Under the pieces are notes generated by a model. That model was given only the letters and a program-made list of their open reading frames with translations, did no database searches and was not told where the DNA came from. Below, piece by piece: positions 47,798-56,883 of a stretch of 64,000 nucleotides of DNA (the stretch's first letter is position 1; each line of letters starts with the position of its first letter). Source of the stretch: an uncultured Sphingomonadales bacterium. Lineage in GTDB: Bacteria; Pseudomonadota; Alphaproteobacteria; Sphingomonadales; Sphingomonadaceae. The DNA is taken from contig CALMZE010000212.1 of assembly GCA_937870585.1 (NCBI GenBank), positions 1-64,000 on the forward strand, read 5' to 3'. The translations under genes and the position numbers were made by a program.

Positions 47798-49600
47798 ATG
47801 ACCACACGTTCGACGCTGTTCGCCGCTCTGCTCTGTGCAGCGGTTTCCCCCCTGACATATCCCGCCTTCGCTAATACACCCCAAGCGGTGGATGACGATG
47901 AAGACACGCAGGATATCATCGTCACTGCCGCGCGCGTGCGACAGGGCGGCGCGCAGGACATCAAGCATTTCAGGGACATGGCCATTCAGGAAGTGGGGCT
48001 TCCGCGACCGGAATCGCTCTCTGTCGAAGGCCTGATGGGCGAACATGATCTGACGCTGCCGACCCGCAGGGCGTGCGCGCAGCTCTTCTGCCTCGATACC
48101 GAAGCCATGGCCGCCAGCCTGCCGACCCGACCTGATGACAGGCTGTTCGTCGGGCTGGGCTTTTCCACCAACATCGATGCCGCAACGTGGAAGCGCGCGC
48201 CGCTCAATCTGGTAGCCGTGGTCGACAAGTCTGGCTCGATGTCCGGGCAGCCGTTGGCGCTGGTGCGGGACAGTCTGAAGCAGATTGTTGGCCAGATGGG
48301 GCCAGAGGACCGCTTCTCGATCGTGCTCTATGGCGATATGTCGCATGTTTTCCTCGCCCCCACCACGCTCAAGGGCCATCGCGAAGATGTGCTGGCGGCG
48401 ATCGATTCGATCCAGAGTGCAGGCAGCACCAATATGGAAGCGGGACTGCGCGTGGGATATGACACCGCTTTTGCCGATGCCCCGGGGTTCAAGGGCAACA
48501 CCCGCCTCATGCTCTTCACCGATGAGCAGCCCAATGTGGGCAACACCGACGCCGGGAGCTTTATCGGCATGGCGAAAGAGGCGTCCCGTCGCGGCATCGG
48601 CCTGACGACTATCGGGGTCGGCGTCCAATTTGATGGTGCGCTGGCGACCAAGGTCTCCAGCACGCGGGGCGGCAATCTGTTCTTCATTGCCAATACCGAG
48701 GATGTGAAAACCACGTTTGAAAAGCAGCTCGACACCATGGTGAGCGAGCTGGCGCACGATGTGACGATCACCATGTCACCGGCGGATGGCTATAAATTGT
48801 CCGGCGTCTTTGGCGTGCCTGCCGACACGATGGAGCAGTTGAGCGATGGCGCCGTAAGTATCACTGTGCCCACCGCCTTTCTCTCTACGCAAGGCGGTGG
48901 CATCTTCGCCGCCGTGGCCAAGGCGTCGGATCGGGCAAACCTGCCCGCCGCCGCGCTGGCACCCGATACGCCTCTGATGCGCGTCAGCCTCTCTTATGTC
49001 GATGCCGGATCGGGCAAGGCAGGCGCGGATCAGATCGCCATCATGCCGCCACGCGGAGAGGCGTCTGTGCCGCTGCGGACGGCGCAGGCGCTGGTCGATC
49101 AATATCTGGCGATGCGCGATGCCACGACCGCCTTTCATGCCAAGGGAGACCCGAAAACCGCTTACCAGTTGCTCAATGGTTTAAGGGCGCGGCTGGATGG
49201 CAGCAATTTGCCCGATCTGAAGCAGGAACGGGAGCTGGTGGGCAACATGTTGGGCAAGGCCGCTGTGTTTGCAGGCTATCAGGGCGAGATTCCAAAGGCA
49301 CTTCAGCCGCTGCGCGCTATGGGCAAATGGGAAATCACCCGGGTCGAAGGCTTTACTGACCTGCGCCGTGGCGACCGTCTGGAATTCACCGATGACCGCG
49401 AACTCAACACCTATCGCACCAAGTCCGGGATCGAGGATGTGGACGAAAGCGAAGACTTTGAAATCAACGAGAAGCAGGTGCACCTCGTCGATTCAAAGAT
49501 CGTGCTCAATTATCGCGTGGTGGGGGACCGGCTGATCCTCACGCATAAATCGTTCGACAATAACGGCCTGATCGCACTGCGCCGCATGCCGGAGCAATAG
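47798..49600 (+). CDS. VWA-domain protein with TonB-box-like N-terminus
   Basis: 600 residues. A signal peptide ends near PAFA. Then comes an acidic stretch and DIIVTAARVRQGGAQD, which looks like the start of a TonB-dependent receptor. The VWA domain (about 140-330) has the MIDAS residues DKSGSMSG, the Thr of GSTNMEAG and the Asp of LFTDEQPN. A C-terminal DUF3520-like region follows, as in YfbK-type proteins. It is probably periplasmic or surface-bound and mediates metal-dependent protein contacts. Single gene. Confidence 0.83.
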   Translation: MTTRSTLFAALLCAAVSPLTYPAFANTPQAVDDDEDTQDIIVTAARVRQGGAQDIKHFRDMAIQEVGLPRPESLSVEGLMGEHDLTLPTRRACAQLFCLDTEAMAASLPTRPDDRLFVGLGFSTNIDAATWKRAPLNLVAVVDKSGSMSGQPLALVRDSLKQIVGQMGPEDRFSIVLYGDMSHVFLAPTTLKGHREDVLAAIDSIQSAGSTNMEAGLRVGYDTAFADAPGFKGNTRLMLFTDEQPNVGNTDAGSFIGMAKEASRRGIGLTTIGVGVQFDGALATKVSSTRGGNLFFIANTEDVKTTFEKQLDTMVSELAHDVTITMSPADGYKLSGVFGVPADTMEQLSDGAVSITVPTAFLSTQGGGIFAAVAKASDRANLPAAALAPDTPLMRVSLSYVDAGSGKAGADQIAIMPPRGEASVPLRTAQALVDQYLAMRDATTAFHAKGDPKTAYQLLNGLRARLDGSNLPDLKQERELVGNMLGKAAVFAGYQGEIPKALQPLRAMGKWEITRVEGFTDLRRGDRLEFTDDRELNTYRTKSGIEDVDESEDFEINEKQVHLVDSKIVLNYRVVGDRLILTHKSFDNNGLIALRRMPEQ

Positions 49601-49626
49601 GCAGACGCGCGCTTCAGGGGCGGGCT

Positions 49627-50991
49627 TCACCCGCCCTTGGAGACGCGCCAGATGCGGTTGCCGGCATCGTCCGCCACAAGCAGGGCGCCGCTTTTATCCA
49701 CAATGAGCCCCGCCGGGCGACCATGCGCTTCGCCCTTATCATTGAGGAAGCCTGTCAGCACATCCACCGGCTTGATCTTGTCCACCGGAAAGCCACGTTC
49801 GTTAAAAGGCACATAGATGACTTTGTAGCCAGAAGCGGGCGAGCGGTTCCACGAACCATGCAGCGCTACAAACGCGCCCCGGCCCCAGGCGTCACCCAAT
49901 TGTGCTCCCTTGGCAAAGTCGATGCCGAGTGCCGCCACATGCGGCCCCAGCGCATAATCGGGGCGCTTGGTGTATTGGCGCAGATCGGGCCGCGATTGCT
50001 GGACACGAGGATCCTGAATGCCGCCCCAGAAATAGAAGGGCCAACCATAGAAAGTGCCAAAATCGACCGTGGTCATATAGTCCGCCGGACCATCGGAACC
50101 GAGCATGTCGCGCTCGTTGACCGTCGTCCAGAGCGTGCCCGATTGCGGATTGAACGCCAGACCATTGGGATTACGCAGCCCATAGGCATAAATGCCCTGT
50201 TCTTGACGTTTGAAATTGTAATAGCGGATCAGCGCGCGTTCGGGCTTGTTGGCGTGATAGGCCTCGAAGTCGCCGCCCTCACCGATATTGCCATGCGAGC
50301 CGACCGTGGCGTAGAGATTTTCACCCTTGGGATCGATGATGATGTTGCGCGCCCAATGATTGTTGGGCGTACCCGCAGGCAGCTTCATCAGCAGCTTGCC
50401 CTTGTCGGTGATCTGGGTGTCGCCCGCCTTATAGGGGTAATAGCGCACGCCATCGGTGTTGCCGATGAACAGCATATCGCGCAGCAGCGCCATGCCGGTG
50501 GGCGAGTTGAGCCCATCAAGCAGGACCGAGCGGAATTCGGCTTTCCCATCCCCATCCGCATCGCGCAGCAGCGTGATGCGATTGGCAGATTTGTCTGAAC
50601 CATTGGCCTTCTTCATCACCGCGCGGGTGATGCGGTCTCCCATACCCTTGGTCGGGCGGGCCGGGCTTGTGGCTTCTGCCACCAGCACATCACCATTGGG
50701 CAGCTGATACAGCCAGCGCGGATGATCCAGCCCGGCTGCAAATTCGTTCACAGCCAAGCCCTTGGCTGCAGCCGGAGTCTCTCCCGCCTTCCAGCCGATG
50801 ATCGGTGCAATCTTGATCGACGGCACATTTTCCTGCCGGATTTCAAAGATTTCAGGCGCCTGGCCCTGCATGTCTTCCAGCGTCAGCTGCGCCTTGTCTG
50901 GCGTCATATTGTACCAGACGGCCGCCCCCGCCAGAACGAGCGTGATGATGGCCCCGTTGCGAATATGCTTGCGCTTCTCAGTCGGTTCCAT
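49627..50991 (-). CDS. PQQ-dependent sugar dehydrogenase-like protein (sorbosone/YliI type)
   Basis: 454 residues from MEPTEKRKH, with one N-terminal membrane segment (GAIITLVLAGAAVWYNM). The six-bladed GDH-type propeller shows LDHPRWLYQLPNGDVLVAE, NPNGLAFNPQSGTLWTTVNERDMLG and FVALHGSWNRSPASGYKV, matching L-sorbosone dehydrogenase-like proteins. Likely oxidises a sugar or aldehyde in the periplasm with PQQ. Its start overlaps the corC-like gene end by 14 bases. Confidence 0.85.
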   Translation of the reverse strand: MEPTEKRKHIRNGAIITLVLAGAAVWYNMTPDKAQLTLEDMQGQAPEIFEIRQENVPSIKIAPIIGWKAGETPAAAKGLAVNEFAAGLDHPRWLYQLPNGDVLVAEATSPARPTKGMGDRITRAVMKKANGSDKSANRITLLRDADGDGKAEFRSVLLDGLNSPTGMALLRDMLFIGNTDGVRYYPYKAGDTQITDKGKLLMKLPAGTPNNHWARNIIIDPKGENLYATVGSHGNIGEGGDFEAYHANKPERALIRYYNFKRQEQGIYAYGLRNPNGLAFNPQSGTLWTTVNERDMLGSDGPADYMTTVDFGTFYGWPFYFWGGIQDPRVQQSRPDLRQYTKRPDYALGPHVAALGIDFAKGAQLGDAWGRGAFVALHGSWNRSPASGYKVIYVPFNERGFPVDKIKPVDVLTGFLNDKGEAHGRPAGLIVDKSGALLVADDAGNRIWRVSKGG

Positions 50992-51880
50992 CGCTCTTCT
51001 CCTCCTCTTGCGCGTCGGTCGGCGGGTAGAGGCGCATCGCGAGCACTCGCCGATCATCCGCCTCCGTCACTTCAATCGTCCAGCCGCTGGCATGGGCGAG
51101 CCGCGTTCCGGCTTCGGGCACCTGCCCTGCCAGCCAGAAGGCCACGCCGCCCAGCGTATCAATATCGACATCGGTTTCAGCGAGGCGCGGATCAATCTCT
51201 TCCGCCACATCATCAAGCGGGGCGCGCGCATCGGCGGACCAGCTGCCATCTTCATGGCGCACCAGCAGATCCACTGGCGCATCATCATGCTCGTCGGCAA
51301 TCTCGTCGAAGATTTCCTCGACCAGATCTTCCAGCGTCACCAGCCCATCTGTCCCGCCATATTCGTCGGTGACGATCGCCAGATGCACCTGTTCGGCGCG
51401 CATCCGTCCCAGCAGATCAACCGTGCCCATCGAGGCCGGCACGAACAGCGGCTGGCGCGTCGGGAAGGGCGCAGAGGGTGCGCGCTTGGCATCATCCGCC
51501 AGAATCGCGAAAATGTCCTTCATCAGCACCATACCCGTGATGCTGTCCAGATCATCGCGATAGACGGGCAGGCGGCTATGGCCTGCGTCGGCCAGCGCCT
51601 TGACCAGTTCGGGAAAGGGGATCGATTCGGGCACTGCGATAATGTCCGCGCGCGGGACCGCGACATCGCCCACTGTCTGTTCACCGAAATGGAGGACATT
51701 GCGCAGCATGTCGCGCTCAACTTCGGACAGGTCGCCCGCTTCGGGCGCGTCGCCATCTTCCTCGGCCTCATCGATCACATCTTCGATCTGATCGCGCAAT
51801 GTCGGTTCGGGTTCGCCCATGATGCGCCCCTTCCATTTCTGGAGGAAACGCAGGGCGCCGCTACTGGAATCGTCAGCCAT
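50978..51880 (-). CDS. CorC/YbeX-type hemolysin-family protein with CBS domains
   Basis: 300 residues from MADDSSSG; starts at 51886, 51895 and 51904 are also open. A pair of CBS domains (about 75-195, VPRADIIAVPESIPFPELV and VDLLGRMRAEQVHLAIVTDE) is followed by a CorC_HlyC transporter-associated domain (ADAR-type start, DTLGGVAFWLAGQVPEAG). Soluble form without DUF21. Implicated in Mg/Co efflux and ribosome-linked functions next to ybeY. Overlaps the ybeY end by 8 bases. Confidence 0.87.
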   Translation of the reverse strand: MADDSSSGALRFLQKWKGRIMGEPEPTLRDQIEDVIDEAEEDGDAPEAGDLSEVERDMLRNVLHFGEQTVGDVAVPRADIIAVPESIPFPELVKALADAGHSRLPVYRDDLDSITGMVLMKDIFAILADDAKRAPSAPFPTRQPLFVPASMGTVDLLGRMRAEQVHLAIVTDEYGGTDGLVTLEDLVEEIFDEIADEHDDAPVDLLVRHEDGSWSADARAPLDDVAEEIDPRLAETDVDIDTLGGVAFWLAGQVPEAGTRLAHASGWTIEVTEADDRRVLAMRLYPPTDAQEEEKSDGTD

Positions 51881-52370
51881 CGCCATGATCCGCATAGGGA
51901 TCATGCAGGCCCAGATCGGCCATCACATGGCGCTCGATCACTTCCATTTCGATGGCTTCATCCTCTGCAATATGGTCATAGCCTAGCAGATGGAGCACGC
52001 CATGCACAATAAGGTGCGCGGCATGAGCAGGCATGGGCACGCCCTTGGCGTCAGCTTCAGCGATGCAGACGCCGGATGCGAGCACGATGTCACCCAGCAG
52101 AATCTCTGGCATTCCCGGCACGTCATCGGGGTGCATCATGGGGAAGGACAGCACGTTGGTCGGCTTGTCCTTCCCGCGATGCTCACGGTTGAGTTCGTGC
52201 ACTTCAGCATCATCGGTCAGCCGCAGCGAGATTTCGATGCCGGCCTCCCCCTGAGCCAGCCCGGCCCAGGGCGTGCGGGCAAATGCGGCATGGGCCGCCA
52301 TGTCCGCCAGCGCTTCCCAATCGGCTATGCCTACCGGCCAGCCTTCATCAAGAAGCGCAATGACGATCAC
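51873..52370 (-). CDS. ybeY: endoribonuclease YbeY (rRNA maturation factor)
   Basis: 165 residues. The zinc site is HLIVHGVLHLLGYDH (three His), preceded by NREHRGKDKPTNVLSFP, the family's second signature. It matures rRNA, mainly the 16S 3' end, and takes part in ribosome quality control. The GTG start overlaps the stop of the acyl-CoA dehydrogenase gene (GTGA). The usual upstream partner phoH (ybeZ) is not here. Confidence 0.93.
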   Translation of the reverse strand: MIVIALLDEGWPVGIADWEALADMAAHAAFARTPWAGLAQGEAGIEISLRLTDDAEVHELNREHRGKDKPTNVLSFPMMHPDDVPGMPEILLGDIVLASGVCIAEADAKGVPMPAHAAHLIVHGVLHLLGYDHIAEDEAIEMEVIERHVMADLGLHDPYADHGDG

Positions 52371-53557
52371 AAACCCAGCACCATCTTCGAGATGATGTTG
52401 CGCTGGATTTCGTTCGACCCGCCATAAATGGTCGAGGCGCGCCCGTTGAAATAGCGGGCCGCCGCCGTGAGCGCGACGGCGGGGCCGACCGGCTCCACAT
52501 TCGATCCCGGCTGGCGCGCGGCAAACTGGCTGACGGCGGCATAATCGCCCGACAGTTCGACCGCGAGTTCCTGAATGCGCTGCGCCGTTTCAGTGCCCTG
52601 CAATTTGAGCAAGGAGGATGCCGGGCCGGGATTGAAGCCGCGCGCGACCTTGGCCATCACCGCGTCCTCGCTCGCCTCAATCGCCGCCACGTCCACGGAG
52701 AGCAGAGCGATCTTGCGGGCAATGGCAGGCGTATCGAGCAGTGTGCCGCCTTCGCCATCGGGCAGCGCCGCAGCATGACGCTTCACATCCGCAAGCGCCA
52801 TCATCAGCCCGGCCGAATGCGCGACCGCGCGTTCGAATTCGAGCAGATATTTGGCGACGCTCCAGCCCTGATCTTCCTCGCCCAGCCGCCCCGAGACGGG
52901 CACGCGCGCATCGGTGAAGAAGACCTGATTGAAATCATGGTCATCCGCGATGGAGGGAATGGGCCGCACGTCGATGCCCGGCGTATCCATATCCAGCAAC
53001 AGGAAGGTGATGCCCTGTTGCGGGCGGCCGTCACGGTTGGTGCGGACAAGGCAGAACATCTTGTTCGCGAAGTGCGCGTGGGTCGTCCAGATTTTGGAGC
53101 CGTTCAGAACATAATGATCGCCATCCCGCTCTGCCTTCAAAGACAGGCTGGCCAGATCGGAGCCCGAACCCGGCTCTGAATAACCCTGACACCAATAATC
53201 CTCACCCGAAAGGATGCGCGGCAGATACCAGGCCTTTTGGTCAGGCGTGCCATATTTCATGATGACCGGCGCGACCATGCGCAGGCCCATCGGGATCAGC
53301 CCCGGCGCGCCTGCAAAGGCGCATTCGCACGCAAAGATATGGCGCTGCGCCTCGCTCCACCCCGTGCCGCCATATTCGGCGGGCCAACTGGGCGCGACCC
53401 AGCCTTTGGAGTGGAGAATGGCCTGCCATTTGAGCGCGACATCGCGTTCGCTGAACACGCTGGTGGAGAGGCGTGCCGCCTCTCGCAGATCATCGGTGAG
53501 GTTTGCGGCCAGCCAGTCGCGCACCTCAATCCGGAAGGCTTCGAGTTCGTTGCTCAT
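52367..53557 (-). CDS. acyl-CoA dehydrogenase
   Basis: 396 residues. YSEPGSGSDLASL and WTTHAHFANKMFCLVRT are the FAD-binding blocks, and the C-terminal end IYGGSNEIQRNIISKMVLGL is the usual family signature. The catalytic base position cannot be placed surely; the group is close to bacterial FadE-like/ACAD enzymes for steroid or long-chain CoA esters. Directly follows the acyl-CoA synthetase (3-base gap) and is coupled to ybeY. Confidence 0.92.
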   Translation of the reverse strand: MSNELEAFRIEVRDWLAANLTDDLREAARLSTSVFSERDVALKWQAILHSKGWVAPSWPAEYGGTGWSEAQRHIFACECAFAGAPGLIPMGLRMVAPVIMKYGTPDQKAWYLPRILSGEDYWCQGYSEPGSGSDLASLSLKAERDGDHYVLNGSKIWTTHAHFANKMFCLVRTNRDGRPQQGITFLLLDMDTPGIDVRPIPSIADDHDFNQVFFTDARVPVSGRLGEEDQGWSVAKYLLEFERAVAHSAGLMMALADVKRHAAALPDGEGGTLLDTPAIARKIALLSVDVAAIEASEDAVMAKVARGFNPGPASSLLKLQGTETAQRIQELAVELSGDYAAVSQFAARQPGSNVEPVGPAVALTAAARYFNGRASTIYGGSNEIQRNIISKMVLGL

Positions 53558-53560
53558 TGC

Positions 53561-55117
53561 TCAGTTCACCTGCCGTTCGCGGCCCGCCCAATAAGGCGCG
53601 CGCAGCTCCCGCCGCAAGATCTTGCCAGAAGGGTTGCGCGGCAGCGCGTCGATCGTATCGACCGTCTTGGGGGCCTTGAAGGCGGCAATACGCTCGCGCG
53701 CCCAGGCGATCACGCTGTCCGCGTCGATGCTGTGGCCCGGCTTGGGCGCACACACGGCCTTCACCGCCTCACCCCATTTCTCATCGGGGACGCCGATCAC
53801 CGCGACTTCAAGCACATCCGGGTGGCCATAGATGGCGCTTTCGACTTCCGCCGGATAGACATTCTCCCCGCCAGTGATGATCATGTCCTTCACCCGGTCA
53901 TGGATGTAAAGATAGCCATCCTTGTCCATATAACCCGCGTCTCCGGTGCGGACCCAGCCATCGTTCGAAACGGTCTTGGCGGTCGCGTCGGCCAGATTCC
54001 AATAGCCTGCCATATTGTTGGAAGAGCGGGTGATGACTTCGCCCACTTCGCCCAATGGCAGTTCATTGCCCTCTTCATCGACAATCTTGAGCTCAACCCC
54101 CGGCAACGCCTTGCCGGCCGAGCGCATCCGTTCATTGCCGTTGGGATCATGATCCTCAGGCGGCAGCATCACGATTGTGCCGGTCGTTTCGGTCATGCCG
54201 TAATTCTGGATGAATTCGCATTTGAACATCTGGATGCACTGGCGCAGCAGTTCGAGCGGGATCGGCGCGGCCCCATACAGGATATATTTAAGGCGGCTAT
54301 AATCCACACTCGCACAGCGCGGGTGCTGGAGCAGGATGTGGAGCGCAGCGGGCACGATGAAGAAGCGCGTGACGCCGCCCGTCTCAATCGAATCAAACAG
54401 CCCGTCAGGTGTGAATTCGGACAGGATATAGGCCGGAAGACCGGACCCTACAGCCATCACGCCCAGGCCGGTGCCCCCAATATGCGCGCACGGCATGGCG
54501 ACGAGCACAACCTCATCATCATCCCATTTGGTATAAGCGAGATCGGAATTGATGCTGTTCTTGCGCAGGCCAAACAGGTTGCGGTTGGAAAGCGGCACAC
54601 CCTTGGGGTTGCCGGTGGTGCCAGACGTATAAAGCTGGAGAATCGCATCATCCGGGCCGGAGCCTTCGAACGGTGCGCGCTCCGTCTGATCGAGCAGCGC
54701 ATAGCCTTGCGCGGCGGTCACGAATTGCGGGCCATGCTCCAGCAGACCGTCGAGTGCCTTGGCGACATCATCAAAACCGGGGCCGGTAAAGACAATCTTC
54801 GCGTGCGTATCGTTGATGATATAGGCCTGTTCAGGCGGTGCAAGCCGCCAGCCGATCGGCGCCATCACGACGCCAAGCCGCGCCGCGCCATAGAAGATCG
54901 TGAAGTAGAGATCACTATTCTTGCCAATCCAGGCAATCCGGTCCCCCTTCGCCACACCTTGCGCCAGCAGCCAAGTGGCGGCGCGCGCGGTGCGCTCTTC
55001 CAGCTGGGCATAGCTCCAGAAGCGATCCTCTTCACGCATCGCCAGCCGGTCAGGGCGGTCTGCGGCCCAGGTGCTCAAATGCTCGTCAAAGGTCATCAAT
55101 GTGCTTGTGTCGGTCAT
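53561..55117 (-). CDS. acyl-CoA synthetase (AMP-binding, FadD-like)
   Basis: 518 residues from MTDTSTLMTF, with GGAGAGAG 8 bases upstream. The P-loop-like motif is LYTSGTTGNPKGVPLS, then NYGMTETTGTI, GDAGYMDKDGYLYIHDRVKDMI and PRNPSGKILRREL with the catalytic Lys. It activates a carboxylic acid to its CoA thioester through an acyl adenylate; the chain or ring type is unknown. It supplies the substrate for the adjacent dehydrogenase. Confidence 0.93.
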   Translation of the reverse strand: MTDTSTLMTFDEHLSTWAADRPDRLAMREEDRFWSYAQLEERTARAATWLLAQGVAKGDRIAWIGKNSDLYFTIFYGAARLGVVMAPIGWRLAPPEQAYIINDTHAKIVFTGPGFDDVAKALDGLLEHGPQFVTAAQGYALLDQTERAPFEGSGPDDAILQLYTSGTTGNPKGVPLSNRNLFGLRKNSINSDLAYTKWDDDEVVLVAMPCAHIGGTGLGVMAVGSGLPAYILSEFTPDGLFDSIETGGVTRFFIVPAALHILLQHPRCASVDYSRLKYILYGAAPIPLELLRQCIQMFKCEFIQNYGMTETTGTIVMLPPEDHDPNGNERMRSAGKALPGVELKIVDEEGNELPLGEVGEVITRSSNNMAGYWNLADATAKTVSNDGWVRTGDAGYMDKDGYLYIHDRVKDMIITGGENVYPAEVESAIYGHPDVLEVAVIGVPDEKWGEAVKAVCAPKPGHSIDADSVIAWARERIAAFKAPKTVDTIDALPRNPSGKILRRELRAPYWAGRERQVN

Positions 55118-55250
55118 TTGGTGTCTCTCTCCAGTCATTCTTGACTAGCATATAGGCAGGATGGGGCTTACTGCAATCGCCTCTCAGGTTCGCAATCAGT
55201 CTTTGCCCTGCTATAGGATGGGCTCTGCATCGTTCCTCAATCGGGTCATC

Positions 55251-56108
55251 ATGTCCACCACCTTCACCATCGATACCGCCACCAGCCGCGCCAACCCCAC
55301 GCCAGCGCCCATGAAGCGCGTCACGGTGCCCGCCGTGCGCACGCGCAAGGGGGGAGAGCCGCTGGTGATGCTGACGGCCTATACCGTGCGCATGGCGCAG
55401 CTGCTCGATCCGCATTGCGACATGCTGCTGGTGGGCGATTCGCTGGGGCAAGTGGTCTATGGTCTGCCCTCCACAGTGCCGGTGACGCTCGACATGATGG
55501 CCGCGCATGGGGCCGCCGTCGTGCGCGGCAGCTATCATGCGCTGGTGGTGATCGACATGCCATTTGGCTCATATGAGGAATCGCCCGAACAGGCGTTCCG
55601 CAGCGCCGCGCATCTGCTGAAGGAAACCGGGGCGGCAGCGGTGAAGCTGGAAGGTGGCGAGGCGATGGCCCCCACCATCGAATTCCTCTCCAAAAGGGGC
55701 ATTCCGGTGATGGCGCATATTGGCCTCACGCCGCAGGCGATCAACGTGCTAGGCGGATACGGTGCGCGCGGGCGCAGCGATGCCGAACAGAGTAAATTGC
55801 TGGGAGATGCACGCGCGGTCGATCAGGCTGGCGCCTTCGCCATGGTCGTCGAAGGCGTGGTGGAACCCATCGCCATTGCCATTACCCAAGCAGTATCCTG
55901 CCCCACCATCGGCATCGGAGCTTCAGCGCAGTGCGACGGGCAGGTGCTCGTTGCCGAAGACATGCTGGGCATGTTTGACCGTGTTCCCCGCTTCGTGAAA
56001 CGCTATCATGAAGTGGCGAATGAAATCTCCGATGCTGCCGCGCGTTATGCCGCAGATGTGCGGGCGCGGGCCTTCCCGACGCCGGAGCAGACCTACCAGC
56101 CCAAATAG
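55251..56108 (+). CDS. panB: 3-methyl-2-oxobutanoate hydroxymethyltransferase
   Basis: 285 residues from MSTTFTID; upstream ATGs at 55161 and 55218 are open but lack family likeness. [35 protein letters not shown] and [16 protein letters not shown] are PanB blocks with the metal-binding Asp residues; [13 protein letters not shown] follows. It adds a hydroxymethyl group from methylene-THF to 2-oxoisovalerate, the first step to pantothenate. The panC gene is not adjacent. Confidence 0.93.
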   Translation: MSTTFTIDTATSRANPTPAPMKRVTVPAVRTRKGGEPLVMLTAYTVRMAQLLDPHCDMLLVGDSLGQVVYGLPSTVPVTLDMMAAHGAAVVRGSYHALVVIDMPFGSYEESPEQAFRSAAHLLKETGAAAVKLEGGEAMAPTIEFLSKRGIPVMAHIGLTPQAINVLGGYGARGRSDAEQSKLLGDARAVDQAGAFAMVVEGVVEPIAIAITQAVSCPTIGIGASAQCDGQVLVAEDMLGMFDRVPRFVKRYHEVANEISDAAARYAADVRARAFPTPEQTYQPK

Positions 56109-56172
56109 GGCGCTTCCCCTTGCGCCGCTGCACCGCTAAGGGGTTCGCAGACTGCGAGTTTGGAGACGCGCC

Positions 56173-56883
56173 TTGGCCCTTCCGCCGATCAATATGAGTG
56201 ATGAATCCTTTGTCCGCGAAGTGGATGAAGAGCTTCAGCGCGATACGATGCTGTCGCTCTGGAAGCGCTGGGGCAAGATCGGCATCGGCGCGGTCGTTGC
56301 GTTGGTTCTGGGCTGGGGCGGATGGCTCTATTGGTCACACCAGCAAAATGAAACGCGCGGCGCGGAAGCCGAGCAACTGATTCAGGTCATCGAAAACCTG
56401 AACGCCAACAATGAAGCCGATGTGGCACCCAAGCTGGCTGCGCTCGCCAAGTCTGACAGCAAGGGCTACCGCGCTGCCGCGATGATGACGCAGGCCGCGC
56501 TGGCACTTTCCAAGAGCGACACGAAATTCGCCATAGAAACCTATGGCAAGGTCGCTGCCGACACCAGCCTGTCGCAGCACTGGCGCGATCTGGCGCTGAT
56601 CCGGCAGACCGCGCTTGAGTTCGATACGATGAAACCGGAAGCCATTGTTGCGCGATTGAAGCCGCTCGCGGTTCCGGGCAATGCTTGGTTTGGCAGCGCG
56701 GGTGAAATGGCCGCATTGGCTTATGCTCGGATGGACAAACCGGCACTGGCTGCCAAGATGTTCGAAGATATGGCCAAGGACGAACAGGTTCCAGATTCAA
56801 TCAAGGCGCGCGCCAAGGCCATGGCTTCATCCCTTGCCCCCGCTCCCGCGACAACCCCCGCGACTAAGGAAGACAAGCAATGA
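56173..56883 (+). CDS. YfgM-like membrane-anchored TPR protein
   Basis: 236 residues. TTG is taken as start because GGAG lies 8 bases upstream; ATG at 56194 has no clear RBS. One membrane segment (IGIGAVVALVLGWGGWLYW) follows a short cytoplasmic part; the periplasmic part is helical (TPR_21-like), ending in an Ala/Pro-rich tail. YfgM works with the SecYEG/PpiD chaperone network. Its neighbours yfgL (bamB) and der are the classic gene order. Overlaps bamB by ATGA. Confidence 0.85.
   Translation: MALPPINMSDESFVREVDEELQRDTMLSLWKRWGKIGIGAVVALVLGWGGWLYWSHQQNETRGAEAEQLIQVIENLNANNEADVAPKLAALAKSDSKGYRAAAMMTQAALALSKSDTKFAIETYGKVAADTSLSQHWRDLALIRQTALEFDTMKPEAIVARLKPLAVPGNAWFGSAGEMAALAYARMDKPALAAKMFEDMAKDEQVPDSIKARAKAMASSLAPAPATTPATKEDKQ

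Noticed and set aside
53237..55144. 635-codon plus-strand frame opposite the acyl-CoA synthetase
   Set aside because: Shadow frame with no recognisable domain; the synthetase motifs are on the other strand.
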